Source of the DNA: a virus
Strand: one strand, 5' to 3'
Length of the DNA stretch: 30,230 nucleotides
IMG/VR virus record: IMGVR_UViG_3300049217_000136
Span: 1 to 30,230 of that record
Of this stretch, positions 21,126 to 28,546 are shown piece after piece. Position 1 is the first letter of the stretch, and each line of letters opens with the position of its first letter. The notes beneath the pieces were generated by a model. That model was not told the origin of the DNA. It searched no databases and saw only the letters and a program-made list of their open reading frames with translations. A program made the translations under genes and the position numbers.

Positions 21126-22247
21126 GTGACAACCCCGATACAGACCGCGGGCAACTGGATTGAGATATTTCGCGTCGGCGACTTCGGCGCGAAGGGCAAA
21201 TTCACGCCCGAGGATCTCGACCGCGTCGTGGCTAGCTACGATCCCAGCTTTCATGAGGCTCCGGTTGTCGTGGGCCATCCCAAGGACAACGCGCCGGCCT
21301 ACGGCTGGATCGAGGCGATCAAGCGCGACGGCGATAAGTTGCTCTGCCGCGAGCGCCAGGTGGATCCACAGTTTCACGATGCCCGCAGCGCCGGTCGCTA
21401 CAAAAAGCGCTCAGCTTCGTTCTATACGAACGCGGCGGGTAGGATCGCTGCCCTGCGACATGTGGGCTACCTGGGCGCAATGCCGCCGGAAGTGAAGGGC
21501 CTGCGCGATGTCAAATTCAGTGACGAAGGAAAACAGTTCACCGAGGTGGACTTTGAGGAGGATGCGGTGGAGAAGAGCTTGGCTGAGCAGATCAGCGATG
21601 GCGTGAAGGATTTCTTCGCGAAGACGTTCGGGGGCACAACTCCCAAGAGTTTCAGCGAAAGCGATGTGACGCGCATCGCCACCGAGGCCGCCGCGGCCGC
21701 CGCCGCGCCGCTGCAAACCAAGATCACCGAGCTTGAAACCAAACTGGGCAAGCAGACCACGGACTTTGCCGAGCTGCAGCGCAAGGCTGCGGATGGCAGC
21801 ATCGAAGCCCGCGCCGGGGTCGCCGTAGGGCGCCTCAAGGCAGCCGGCAAGTGGATTCCCGCCTACGAAAAGATGGGCGTGCCCCTGGTCTTCGCCGAGC
21901 TGGCCACTCTGAGCACCACGGTGGAGTTCGGGGAAGAGGAGGTCGAGGGCAAGAAGCGTGCGAAGAAAGTCTCCGGCCTCGATGTCTTCGCGAGCTTCCT
22001 GGAGGGACTGCCGAAGATCGTGCCCGAGGGGCGCATGGTCGCCGGCACTGTGACGCGCCCGAAAGGCAGCGCGGTCAACTTCACCGAGGGCCGCGCCAAG
22101 GCCGATCCCAACTCGATCGCGCTCAATGATGCCATCGAGGCGCGTGTACGGGAAAAGAACATCTCCTTCTCCGAGGCCATGGATCAGGTGACCCGCGAGC
22201 ATCCGGAGTTGTGCCAACCGGGCAACGCGATGGCTGGGGCGGTCTAA
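21126..22247 (+). CDS. Prohead protease/scaffold fusion (Mu gp32-like)
   Basis: A 373-residue protein from GTG 21126. The first 140 residues have the Mu protease I pattern: WIEIFRVGDFGAKGKFTPED, EAPVVVGHPKDNAPAYGWIE and KKRSASFYTNAAGRIAALRHVGYLGAMPP, with His54 and Ser100 visible as possible catalytic residues. Residues 150-235 are Ala/Glu/Lys-rich and coiled coil (ITELETKLGKQTTDFAELQR), a scaffold-like part. In Mu the scaffold Z is a C-terminal product of the same gene from an internal start; I did not see a convincing internal start here. It assembles and matures the capsid, then is removed. Confidence 0.85.
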   Translation: MTTPIQTAGNWIEIFRVGDFGAKGKFTPEDLDRVVASYDPSFHEAPVVVGHPKDNAPAYGWIEAIKRDGDKLLCRERQVDPQFHDARSAGRYKKRSASFYTNAAGRIAALRHVGYLGAMPPEVKGLRDVKFSDEGKQFTEVDFEEDAVEKSLAEQISDGVKDFFAKTFGGTTPKSFSESDVTRIATEAAAAAAAPLQTKITELETKLGKQTTDFAELQRKAADGSIEARAGVAVGRLKAAGKWIPAYEKMGVPLVFAELATLSTTVEFGEEEVEGKKRAKKVSGLDVFASFLEGLPKIVPEGRMVAGTVTRPKGSAVNFTEGRAKADPNSIALNDAIEARVREKNISFSEAMDQVTREHPELCQPGNAMAGAV

Positions 22248-22259
22248 AAAGTTCCACGC

Positions 22260-22299
22260 GGCCGCTCCTCAATGACTGAGGGGCGGCCGGCGAAGCCGG
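22260..22299 (+). other. Hairpins between protease and decoration genes
   Basis: GGCCGCTCCTCA (22260-22271) pairs with TGAGGGGCGGCC (22277-22288) over twelve pairs including one G-U, with a five-base loop. A second small hairpin, CCGGC-GAA-GCCGG, overlaps its end (22287-22299). No T-run, so stabilisation or processing of the transcript is more likely than termination. Confidence 0.55.
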
Positions 22300-22352
22300 G
22301 CTCGCGATTGTCCGGCAGCTTTTGAGCAGCGAGCCTCTGGAGGGGCGAGTCG

Positions 22353-23069
22353 ATGACGAACATCAATGTCGAAAACAAGGGGCCTTCTGGCGCTCAAATC
22401 GGCGAAAGCCTGACCCCGGCAGCCGTCACCGGTTTCACGCGAGGCATCGCCGTGACTTACGGCACCGATGCATTCCATGCCGCGCTGCCCACGGCGGCCG
22501 GCCAGCAGTGTGTGGGCATCATTGACGAAGACGCTATCGCGACCACAAATCCGATCCGGGTGATTGAATTCGGGCAGACGGTTGCGCAGATCGGCGCCAC
22601 CGTTGCCGCTCTCCAATCCCTGGCCTGCAACGCGAGCGGCCAACTCGTCCCCGCGCAGCCCGGCCAGTTTGTCGTGGCCATCGCGCTCGATGGCAATCCG
22701 AACGCCGGCGATTACGTCAACGTGTTCGTCGTGGCCATTGAGGCGCAGCAGGTGAAGGGCGACACCGTGGTCTATTACACGGCCTCTGGAGCAATCGCCG
22801 TAGCGAACGGCACTGCCGTGCTGAATGGCGCGGGCGCCCTGGCTATGACCCTGGCCGCGCCCACGGCCGCCCAGGACGGCACCACCATCTACATCGTCGC
22901 CGAGACCGCGCATGCGCATACTGTGACGCTGCCGGCCAACGGTCTTTATGGCACCAAGCACATTATCACCTTCGCGGCCGAGGGCGACAACGTCACGCTC
23001 CGGGCCGTGGCCCTCACCTGGATGCCGGTGGGCGCAGTAGGCGGCCCGACGCCTGCGGTCATCTCATAA
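22353..23069 (+). CDS. Capsid decoration protein, enlarged (DUF2190-like N-terminus)
   Basis: A 238-residue protein from ATG 22353, with GGAGGGG upstream. The N-terminal 110 residues have the small decoration/cement look: Gly/Ala/Val-rich, GESLTPAAVTGFTRGIAVTY, then VGIIDEDAIATTNPIRVIEF. Residues about 130-238 add another beta-rich module (TIYIVAETAHAHTVTLPANG, then NVTLRAVALTWMPVG), nearly doubling the usual length of about 110-130. The extra domain is probably exposed on the capsid. Located just before the major capsid gene, as decoration proteins usually are. Confidence 0.75.
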   Translation: MTNINVENKGPSGAQIGESLTPAAVTGFTRGIAVTYGTDAFHAALPTAAGQQCVGIIDEDAIATTNPIRVIEFGQTVAQIGATVAALQSLACNASGQLVPAQPGQFVVAIALDGNPNAGDYVNVFVVAIEAQQVKGDTVVYYTASGAIAVANGTAVLNGAGALAMTLAAPTAAQDGTTIYIVAETAHAHTVTLPANGLYGTKHIITFAAEGDNVTLRAVALTWMPVGAVGGPTPAVIS

Positions 23070-23109
23070 TCGCGAGACGGCTTTCGAAGTTTCTGTTGAA
23101 CGATTCAAC

Positions 23110-23123
23110 CCCGCCACGGCGGG
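23110..23123 (+). other. Leader hairpin before major capsid gene
   Basis: CCCGC-CACG-GCGGG (23110-23123) forms a five-pair stem four bases before the AGGAGG of the capsid gene. It is placed to protect the 5' end of a capsid mRNA or influence initiation. Confidence 0.45.
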
Positions 23124-23138
23124 CAGGAGGCGTGAACA

Positions 23139-24188
23139 ATGGGCGGCTTTGTAGGAACGATGCCAGCCGGGACTCTGAACGTTGCGCTGAGCAACTTCGC
23201 CAAGCAGTTCCGCAACAATGCATTCGTCGGCGAGATGTTCGCGCCGCGTGTGCCGGTGGAGCGCCAGTCGTTCCAGTACGTGGTGTGGAACCGCGATGAC
23301 TTCCGCGTGCCGGGTGTTACCCTGCGCGCGCCTGGTGCGCGGCCCATCACGGTGCGGCGCGGCTATTCGACCGCTCCCTACATGTGCCAGTCGCATGCGC
23401 TCTCGGGCGAAGTGCCGCGCGAGGCTGAAGCCTATGGCCTGGGCCTGGGTTTCAGCACCAAGAAGCAACTGGTGCAGCAGCTCATCAATCAGATCAATCT
23501 CGATCGCGAGATCGCGATTTCGAAGCTGCTACTGAATACCACCAACTTTCCAAGCGGCGTCACGCTGAGCGGCACCTCGATGTGGGATAGTTATCCCTCC
23601 ACGCCGGAGACCGGCTCGGACGGATCGCACCCCATCCCTGTGGTTGACGGCTACAAGGCAGTCCTTCGCCAGGCCGGCATCCAGGACAGCGAGATGGTGC
23701 TGCTGCTGAGTGATCCCGTCGCAGTGAAGTTGCGCAACCATCCGGACCTGATCGACCGCTTCAAGTTCACCAACCCGCAGGGCGGCATCAGCGATGCGCA
23801 GCTTTCGAGCGCGTTCGGCGTCAAGGTGGTGGTGGCCAGCTCCATCCAGCTCAGCGTGGGCAACGCTGCGAGCTGGGTGTGGGGCAATAATGCGCTGCTC
23901 GCTTACGCGTCGGCCGCGCCTACGCAGATGGATGTCTCCTGCGCCAAGACCTTCGTCTGGACGGGCGGATCGGACGGCATGGGCAATCCGATCCCCGGCC
24001 CTGAGAACACGGTGGACGGCTACGGCGTGATCGAGTTCCCCGATCCCTATCTCGATTCGAAGAAAGACTGGGCCTCGGTGGATTGGTATTACGGTATCCA
24101 GGTGACCGCCGTGGAGACGGCGATTCCGATTCTGAACGCCGTGACCGCGCCGACCATGGGCACCGTTGCGGGCGATATCGAGGGCTAA
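23139..24188 (+). CDS. Major capsid protein
   Basis: A 349-residue protein from ATG 23139, preceded by AGGAGG. It is in the syntenic place for the head protein, between decoration and connector genes, and has the expected size and composition: an N-arm (LSNFAKQFRNNAFVGEMFAP), FQYVVWNRDDFRVPG, a helix-rich STKKQLVQQLINQINLDREI, a central LSDPVAVKLRNHPDLIDRFK and a C-terminal beta-rich part (DWYYGIQVTAVETAIPILNA). This suits an HK97-type fold, though I cannot tie it to Mu T itself. The strongest ribosome binding site of the region and flanking hairpins agree with high expression. Confidence 0.85.
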   Translation: MGGFVGTMPAGTLNVALSNFAKQFRNNAFVGEMFAPRVPVERQSFQYVVWNRDDFRVPGVTLRAPGARPITVRRGYSTAPYMCQSHALSGEVPREAEAYGLGLGFSTKKQLVQQLINQINLDREIAISKLLLNTTNFPSGVTLSGTSMWDSYPSTPETGSDGSHPIPVVDGYKAVLRQAGIQDSEMVLLLSDPVAVKLRNHPDLIDRFKFTNPQGGISDAQLSSAFGVKVVVASSIQLSVGNAASWVWGNNALLAYASAAPTQMDVSCAKTFVWTGGSDGMGNPIPGPENTVDGYGVIEFPDPYLDSKKDWASVDWYYGIQVTAVETAIPILNAVTAPTMGTVAGDIEG

Positions 24189-24215
24189 CCACTGCAACGC
24201 GACAACACAAAGGGT

Positions 24216-24246
24216 GGGGCGCGCTTATACACGGCGCGCCCCTTTT
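24216..24246 (+). terminator. Intrinsic terminator after major capsid gene
   Basis: GGGGCGCGC (24216-24224) pairs perfectly with GCGCGCCCC (24234-24242); a nine-base loop separates them and TTTT follows (24243-24246). It lies 28 bases after the capsid stop. The short T-run suggests partial termination, which would lower downstream expression relative to capsid. Confidence 0.7.
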
Positions 24247-24272
24247 CACAAATTCGAAGCTTCAGGAGAACA

Positions 24273-24455
24273 ATGATGGCCCCAGCCAAGAAAGCCGCAT
24301 CTGTCGACGCAAAGCCGGTGGAGACCACGCCGCACACGGTGCTGAGCAATCTGCGCCACGGCGGGAGGCATTACAACCCCGGCGCGACCGTTGAATTGAG
24401 CCAGGAAGACGCCGCGTTCCTGATCGACCGCAAAGTCGTCGAACCCGCCAAGTAA
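24273..24455 (+). CDS. Small head-region protein, Mu gp35-like position
   Basis: A 60-residue protein from ATG 24273, with AGGAG upstream. After a Lys/Ala-rich start it reads TVLSNLRHGGRHYNPGATVE and LSQEDAAFLIDRKVVEPAK, a pattern of small Mu-like connector-region proteins placed between capsid and gp36. Probably a small virion or assembly factor; the biochemical role is not known to me. Confidence 0.7.
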   Translation: MMAPAKKAASVDAKPVETTPHTVLSNLRHGGRHYNPGATVELSQEDAAFLIDRKVVEPAK

Positions 24456-24467
24456 CTTCAATCGCCC

Positions 24468-24908
24468 ATGGCCTACGCTGTCCAATCCGACCTGGTGCCT
24501 CTCCGCCTGACTCAGGCGGAGCTGGCACAGCTCACCTGCGACGACACATCGGGCACGGTGAACGATGCCACGGTGTCTGCTGCTCTTGAAGAGGCCAGCG
24601 GCGTGGTGGACAGCTATTGCCGGGCGCGGTATACCACGCCGCTGCAGGCGAGCGACGACGTGAAGGGTCTGACTCTCGACGTGGCCCTGTGGCTGCTCTT
24701 CCGGCGCAGGCGCAACGCCAAGAATGGCGAGATCATCCGCCAGGGCTACGAGGACGCGATCGCGCGGCTCAAAGATATCTCCATGGCCAAGGCATCGCTC
24801 GATCAGCCGGTGGGTGATACGCCGCAAAGCTCGACGGCCGGGCCGACAATCTCACAGCGCGATCAGCACCTGCGCTTCAGCAACTGCCATCTTGAGGGGT
24901 TTGTGTAA
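24468..24908 (+). CDS. Head-tail connector, Mu gp36-like (DUF1320)
   Basis: A 146-residue protein from ATG 24468. The DUF1320 pattern is clear: MAYAVQSDLVPLRLTQAELA, VSAALEEASGVVDSYCRARY, LTLDVALWLLFRRRRN, then EDAIARLKDISMAKASL and a C-terminal QRDQHLRFSNCHLEGF. It should form the adaptor ring under the portal. It overlaps the next gene by one base (TAATG). Confidence 0.9.
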   Translation: MAYAVQSDLVPLRLTQAELAQLTCDDTSGTVNDATVSAALEEASGVVDSYCRARYTTPLQASDDVKGLTLDVALWLLFRRRRNAKNGEIIRQGYEDAIARLKDISMAKASLDQPVGDTPQSSTAGPTISQRDQHLRFSNCHLEGFV

Positions 24909-25525
24909 TGGGCTCCGTCGTCATTAAAGCCGATGCTTCAAGGGTGACGGTGGCCCTGGGCCGCTTTGCGATGTCGCTTGCCGACAAGGCGGAGCTGCTG
25001 GAGATTATCGGCCTCGGGCAGCTCAAGAGCATCTATACGACCTTCGAAGAATCCGGATCGCCTTCGGGATCGTGGCCGCCGCTGAGCGAGGCGTCACGGA
25101 GCTGGCGGAAGTACTCGCCAGGACACAAGCTCCTCATCCAGTCGGGGAAGACACGCAACTCGATCAAGTCGATCGTCGAGGGAAACTCGGTTGTCATCGG
25201 CACGGGCTACCGTATCGCCATGATCCAGTTCCTCGGGTTCGACGGCACGCAAAGCGTGAAGCCGTACAGTTACACGCGCCGGATAAAGAGCCGCGATCAA
25301 TACGCCAGCTTCAAAATCACCAACAAATTGGGCCGCGGCCAAACTGTCAAGCGGAAGACGCACACCGGCATCGCAGTGGTCAACGTGAAGGCCTTCACCC
25401 GGCACATTCGCATCCCGGCTCGAAATCCACTGGTCTTTCGGCCGGAGGATCCTGAGCGCATCCGGAACGAAGCGCAGGTGTGGGTAGACGGTAAAGCCTC
25501 CGCAGCCGGCCTGGAGGTGCGCTAA
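24908..25525 (+). CDS. Virion morphogenesis/tail completion protein (Mu gpG-like)
   Basis: A 205-residue protein. The family pattern is visible: IYTTFEESGSPSGSWPPLSE, SPGHKLLIQSGKTRNSIKSI, then VVIGTGYRIAMIQFLGFDG, and a basic second half with RIPARNPLVFRPEDPERI. Such proteins help join head and tail in Mu-like and P2-like phages. The second half is longer than in the smallest members. One-base overlaps (TAATG) with both neighbours. Confidence 0.85.
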   Translation: MGSVVIKADASRVTVALGRFAMSLADKAELLEIIGLGQLKSIYTTFEESGSPSGSWPPLSEASRSWRKYSPGHKLLIQSGKTRNSIKSIVEGNSVVIGTGYRIAMIQFLGFDGTQSVKPYSYTRRIKSRDQYASFKITNKLGRGQTVKRKTHTGIAVVNVKAFTRHIRIPARNPLVFRPEDPERIRNEAQVWVDGKASAAGLEVR

Positions 25526-26010
25526 TGCCGGCCTCGATGGTATTGCCGGGCGCTGTGGAGCAGACGCTTGTCTCTGCGCTTACGTCGGGACTCGAAAACA
25601 CCTTCGTAAGTCCCATCGGCGAGGAGGACATCAACGACGATGACCAGCTCGTGCTCCAGATGCCTTGCGCGCGGCCGCGCTATGCCGGGTCGCAGTACAA
25701 GAACCAGGGCGACAATCAGTGGGTTACTTACGATGTGTCGCACTTCTTTGAGATCTGGTGCGGGGCCGAGGACCTGAGTGGCAAGGAGGCCCAGCGCGCG
25801 GCCACGCTGGCCGTGGTGGCTCTTGTACTGCCGCTGATCGCCGGCGCGCGGCTCAGGCTGCCGGATACTTCGGTCACCGAGCCTGTGGCGCTGAAGAGCA
25901 TCGGCAAGCTGCCCGACGACATTGTTGGGCAGATCTACATCGTCACCATCGAAGTGTGCGCGATCGCGCAGTTCCCTGGCACGCTTGCAGCCGGCAACGA
26001 GGACAACTGA
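25525..26010 (+). CDS. Mu gp37-like tail protein (DUF1834)
   Basis: A 161-residue protein. It starts PASMVLPGAVEQTLVSALTS, continues with INDDDQLVLQMPCARPRYAG and ALVLPLIAGARLRLP, and ends EVCAIAQFPGTLAAGNE, in keeping with the gp37/gp68 family of tail-terminator-type proteins. It probably caps the tail tube at the head junction. TAATG overlap with the preceding gene and TGATG with the next. Confidence 0.85.
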   Translation: MPASMVLPGAVEQTLVSALTSGLENTFVSPIGEEDINDDDQLVLQMPCARPRYAGSQYKNQGDNQWVTYDVSHFFEIWCGAEDLSGKEAQRAATLAVVALVLPLIAGARLRLPDTSVTEPVALKSIGKLPDDIVGQIYIVTIEVCAIAQFPGTLAAGNEDN

Positions 26011-26255
26011 TGAGCCGCATGCGTCCCGATTTCGTCGATATCCGGCTGAGCGCGGCCGGCCTGCGCATGGCCGGCGCGGATGGCCGCGTGTACTGGGCTA
26101 ACGGCCGCAGGCATTTCGAGTTCAAGGGCGGCGATGTGCAGGAAGTGGAGCGCAGCTACGAGTGGAACCATTTGCTGCGGCATGAGCGTTTTGAGGGCCA
26201 GCCGATTCTGGAAGAGGTTCCCGAGGAACCGGAGAAGGTGACAGATGCCGAGTAA
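26010..26255 (+). CDS. Small protein before the tail tube gene
   Basis: An 81-residue protein from ATG 26010 (TGATG overlap). It contains FVDIRLSAAGLRMAGADGRV, a Trp-containing YWANGRRHFEFKGGDVQEV and an acidic C-terminus (EEVPEEPEKVTDAE). It overlaps the tail tube gene by 11 bases. It occupies the place of Mu gp38 but I see no convincing similarity to it. Function unknown; probably a small virion or assembly protein. Confidence 0.75.
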   Translation: MSRMRPDFVDIRLSAAGLRMAGADGRVYWANGRRHFEFKGGDVQEVERSYEWNHLLRHERFEGQPILEEVPEEPEKVTDAE

Positions 26256-27252
26256 CTTTGAAAGCCAGAAAATAACAGCCCGCAACCTGGTGCTGACTCC
26301 GAACAAGCAAGCCGCCACGGGCACGGCCGTTACCGGCGCCGACATGCTCAGGCGCCAGAAGTTCGACGGCTCCGCGGTGTTTGAGCTGGCGCAGACACGC
26401 TATAGCGACAAGGCGCTGAGCGGCAAAGGCACCGAGTTTGCCACCCAGGGCCTGGTTACCGGCTGGGACACCAAGGGAGGCTTCAAGGCCGATCTCGATG
26501 ACTACCTAGCCGCGTGGGTGCTTGCCTTCCTGATGGGCAAGGACACCATCACCGGATCGGGCGCGCCTTACACGCACACGCTTGCATTTGACGAGACAAC
26601 CACCCAGGCGCCTATGACCTCAATCTACCTGGCCGACACCAACGACGTGCTGTGGACGCTGATCGATATGGGCGTCACGGACGCGACGTTCACCATTCCG
26701 GCGCGCGGGCCGGTCACCGTGGACGTGAACTTCATCGGGACGGGGCATTACAACTACGGTGCCATCGGCTCGCTGCCGGCGCTTCCCACGACTTACTCGT
26801 ATTTGCTGGGCTCCGATTGCGTCTTCTCGATCGGCGCGCCGGCCTCGACGGTGAGCAAGGTGGGGCGGCACATGTCCACCACCATCAAGCTCTCAACCGG
26901 CGCGGTGAACCACATGGCGCCCGGGCTGGGGCTTTACGGGGCCTTCGTCCGCACCGGGCTGCGCAAGCTGAGCTTCCAAACCACCATCGCGGCCACCAGC
27001 GCGGACGATGTGTTCACCCTGCTGCGCAGCGACGCCCTGCAGGAGTGCAACTGGGCCATCGCCTCGGGCGCGTCGTCGCTCACATTCGATATGCCGGCCG
27101 TCCATCTCAAGTCGGCCAAGCTCGGCGCGAGCGGCAACATGGTGGTGTGGCAGATCGAGGGCGATGAAACAACCATCTTCAACGTGGGGGGCGCCGGCGT
27201 GATGAGCGCCGTCGTGGTCAACTCCCAGGCCACCTATCTGGTCGGGGCTTAA
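26245..27252 (+). CDS. Major tail tube protein (siphovirus type)
   Basis: A 335-residue protein starting MPSNFESQKITARNLVLTPN, with Gly/Thr/Ser-rich beta segments throughout (YTHTLAFDETTTQAPMTSIY, ATFTIPARGPVTVDVNFIGT, SVVVNSQ-like end). Size, composition and place before the tail assembly and tape measure genes indicate the tube subunit of a long flexible tail. There is no sheath gene next to it, unlike Mu, so the tail is non-contractile. Confidence 0.85.
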   Translation: MPSNFESQKITARNLVLTPNKQAATGTAVTGADMLRRQKFDGSAVFELAQTRYSDKALSGKGTEFATQGLVTGWDTKGGFKADLDDYLAAWVLAFLMGKDTITGSGAPYTHTLAFDETTTQAPMTSIYLADTNDVLWTLIDMGVTDATFTIPARGPVTVDVNFIGTGHYNYGAIGSLPALPTTYSYLLGSDCVFSIGAPASTVSKVGRHMSTTIKLSTGAVNHMAPGLGLYGAFVRTGLRKLSFQTTIAATSADDVFTLLRSDALQECNWAIASGASSLTFDMPAVHLKSAKLGASGNMVVWQIEGDETTIFNVGGAGVMSAVVVNSQATYLVGA

Positions 27253-27266
27253 CGAGTCTTTCGCGG

Positions 27267-27298
27267 GGCCGCTTCAGAACGCGGCGGCCTGATTTTTT
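27267..27298 (+). terminator. Terminator-like element after tail tube gene
   Basis: GGCCGC (27267-27272) can pair with GCGGCC (27284-27289), with an 11-base loop, followed closely by TTTTTT (27293-27298). A partial terminator here would keep tube production above that of the assembly and tape measure proteins. Confidence 0.6.
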
Positions 27299-27403
27299 CA
27301 AAAGCAGTTATCAGTCGTCACCACGAAAACCGGGTGCAACACCGGCCGCGTGCTACGGCGGTCGTATTGAGGCACCGCAGGCCTGCGCGGTCCTCGGGCA
27401 CGG

Positions 27404-27420
27404 CAGGGTTCTCCACCCTG
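27404..27420 (+). other. Small hairpin in tail tube to chaperone gap
   Basis: CAGGGT-TCTCC-ACCCTG: six perfect pairs, five-base loop, about 30 bases before the AGGAGAGG of the next gene. Together with the terminator-like element it occupies the 208-base gap 27253-27460, in which no supported gene is seen. Confidence 0.4.
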
Positions 27421-27460
27421 GAGTTTGTACAAAATTCCATTTCAAAACAGGAGAGGACCC

Positions 27461-28147
27461 ATGTCCGATTTCATCGATCTTGCCCTGCCGCGCACCATTG
27501 TTGTGCGCCAGGGCGCGAGACCTCAAACCTTCACCGTGAGGCCGATTCCCGAGCCCGAGTGGTTCAAATACTTCGATGGCATTGTGTCGACGGCCGTACG
27601 CGATGGCAATGAAGTGGTGCAGCACACCGACGCGCAATCGGCCGGCCTGGCGCTGGCCGACTCGGTGATTGTTATGGGAGATAGCAAGAGCATGGCCGCG
27701 CGCCTGGCGGTGGCCAATGTGCTCACCGCGACCTATGTTCCCAGCGACGAAGAATGCGCTTTCCAAGTGGACAATGGCCCCGCGGCGGTGCGTCTATGGT
27801 CGGTGTGGACGGCGAGCGACGCCGGAAAGATGCGGCGCTTCAAGAACCTGGTTCACTGGTTCGACGAGCCAACGGCAGAGCAGTACCGGCGCTATCGCCG
27901 CGACGACACGCGCGCCCAGGTTATAGGCGGCTCGCGCAAGGGCACAACTGTTTACCGTGGCGCGCAGCGCACGCTTGCGGCTCTCTATGACGAGCTGATC
28001 TTAAACGTGGTCGGCTACGCCGCCAACGGGGATGCTCTCGATGGCCGCGATGAGATTGCGCGGCACATGGACACCTATCACAAGGTCTCTGCCGCGCTGG
28101 CGCTGTTTGCGCCCGCCGCGGTGGATCTCGAAGAGGATGAGGAATAG
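27461..28147 (+). CDS. Tail assembly protein (chaperone-like)
   Basis: A 228-residue protein from ATG 27461, with AGGAGAGG upstream. It is soluble, acidic at its end (AVDLEEDEE) and placed between tail tube and tape measure, where siphophages carry tail assembly chaperones. It has RPIPEPEWFKYFDGIVSTAV, a DSKSMAARLAVANVLTATYV region and a DELILNVVGYAANGD segment typical of this class. Function is inferred from position. It ends directly at the start of the next gene. Confidence 0.75.
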   Translation: MSDFIDLALPRTIVVRQGARPQTFTVRPIPEPEWFKYFDGIVSTAVRDGNEVVQHTDAQSAGLALADSVIVMGDSKSMAARLAVANVLTATYVPSDEECAFQVDNGPAAVRLWSVWTASDAGKMRRFKNLVHWFDEPTAEQYRRYRRDDTRAQVIGGSRKGTTVYRGAQRTLAALYDELILNVVGYAANGDALDGRDEIARHMDTYHKVSAALALFAPAAVDLEEDEE

Positions 28148-28546
28148 ATGGAGATCGACGTCACGCGCGACGCGCAGGGGCTCTCAACGGCAATTGGCGA
28201 ATTGCTGGAGCGGAGCTTTGCGCAGTCGCGCGTGAGCCGGTCACTGGAGGGTTGCAGCGATGAGAGTGCGGATCGAATATTCCAATCCCTGCCGCCGCTC
28301 ACGCTCTCGCCGGGCTACCACAAGCGCGGCGAGTTTCTGCTTTGGCTTGACCGGCGCAAGGAGATCGGCCTTGTAAGCGCGCCCTGGTCGCTGGCCGAGA
28401 GTGAAGGCCTGGCGGCGGTGGCGGAGGCGCGCGCACAGTTCGAGCGGGCGCACCCGCCCTGCGGCATTTGCGGCGCGCTGCAGGAGAGCCCCTTCGCCAC
28501 GAGCTGCTGCGCGTGCGGCATTGAGTTTTTGCGGAGGACAGCTTGA
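28148..28546 (+). CDS. Tail assembly protein with C-terminal zinc ribbon
   Basis: A 132-residue protein from ATG 28148, right after the previous stop. The body is helical (FLLWLDRRKEIGLVSAPWSL). The C-terminus has a zinc-ribbon signature: C105-x2-C108, then C120/C121 and C123, in HPPCGICGALQ...SCCACG. In siphophages this position holds the second chaperone (often made by frameshifting as a G-T fusion); here it appears as a separate gene with its own ATG. The zinc ribbon is unusual for this role. Confidence 0.7.
   Translation: MEIDVTRDAQGLSTAIGELLERSFAQSRVSRSLEGCSDESADRIFQSLPPLTLSPGYHKRGEFLLWLDRRKEIGLVSAPWSLAESEGLAAVAEARAQFERAHPPCGICGALQESPFATSCCACGIEFLRRTA

Noticed and set aside
21126-22247. 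Internal start for a separate scaffold (Mu Z-like) product
   Set aside because: Several in-frame ATG/GTG codons exist in the second half but none has a clearly good ribosome site; a separate product was not annotated.
28100-28160. Programmed frameshift joining the two tail assembly genes
   Set aside because: No convincing slippery heptamer near the first gene's end, and the second gene has its own ATG directly after the stop.
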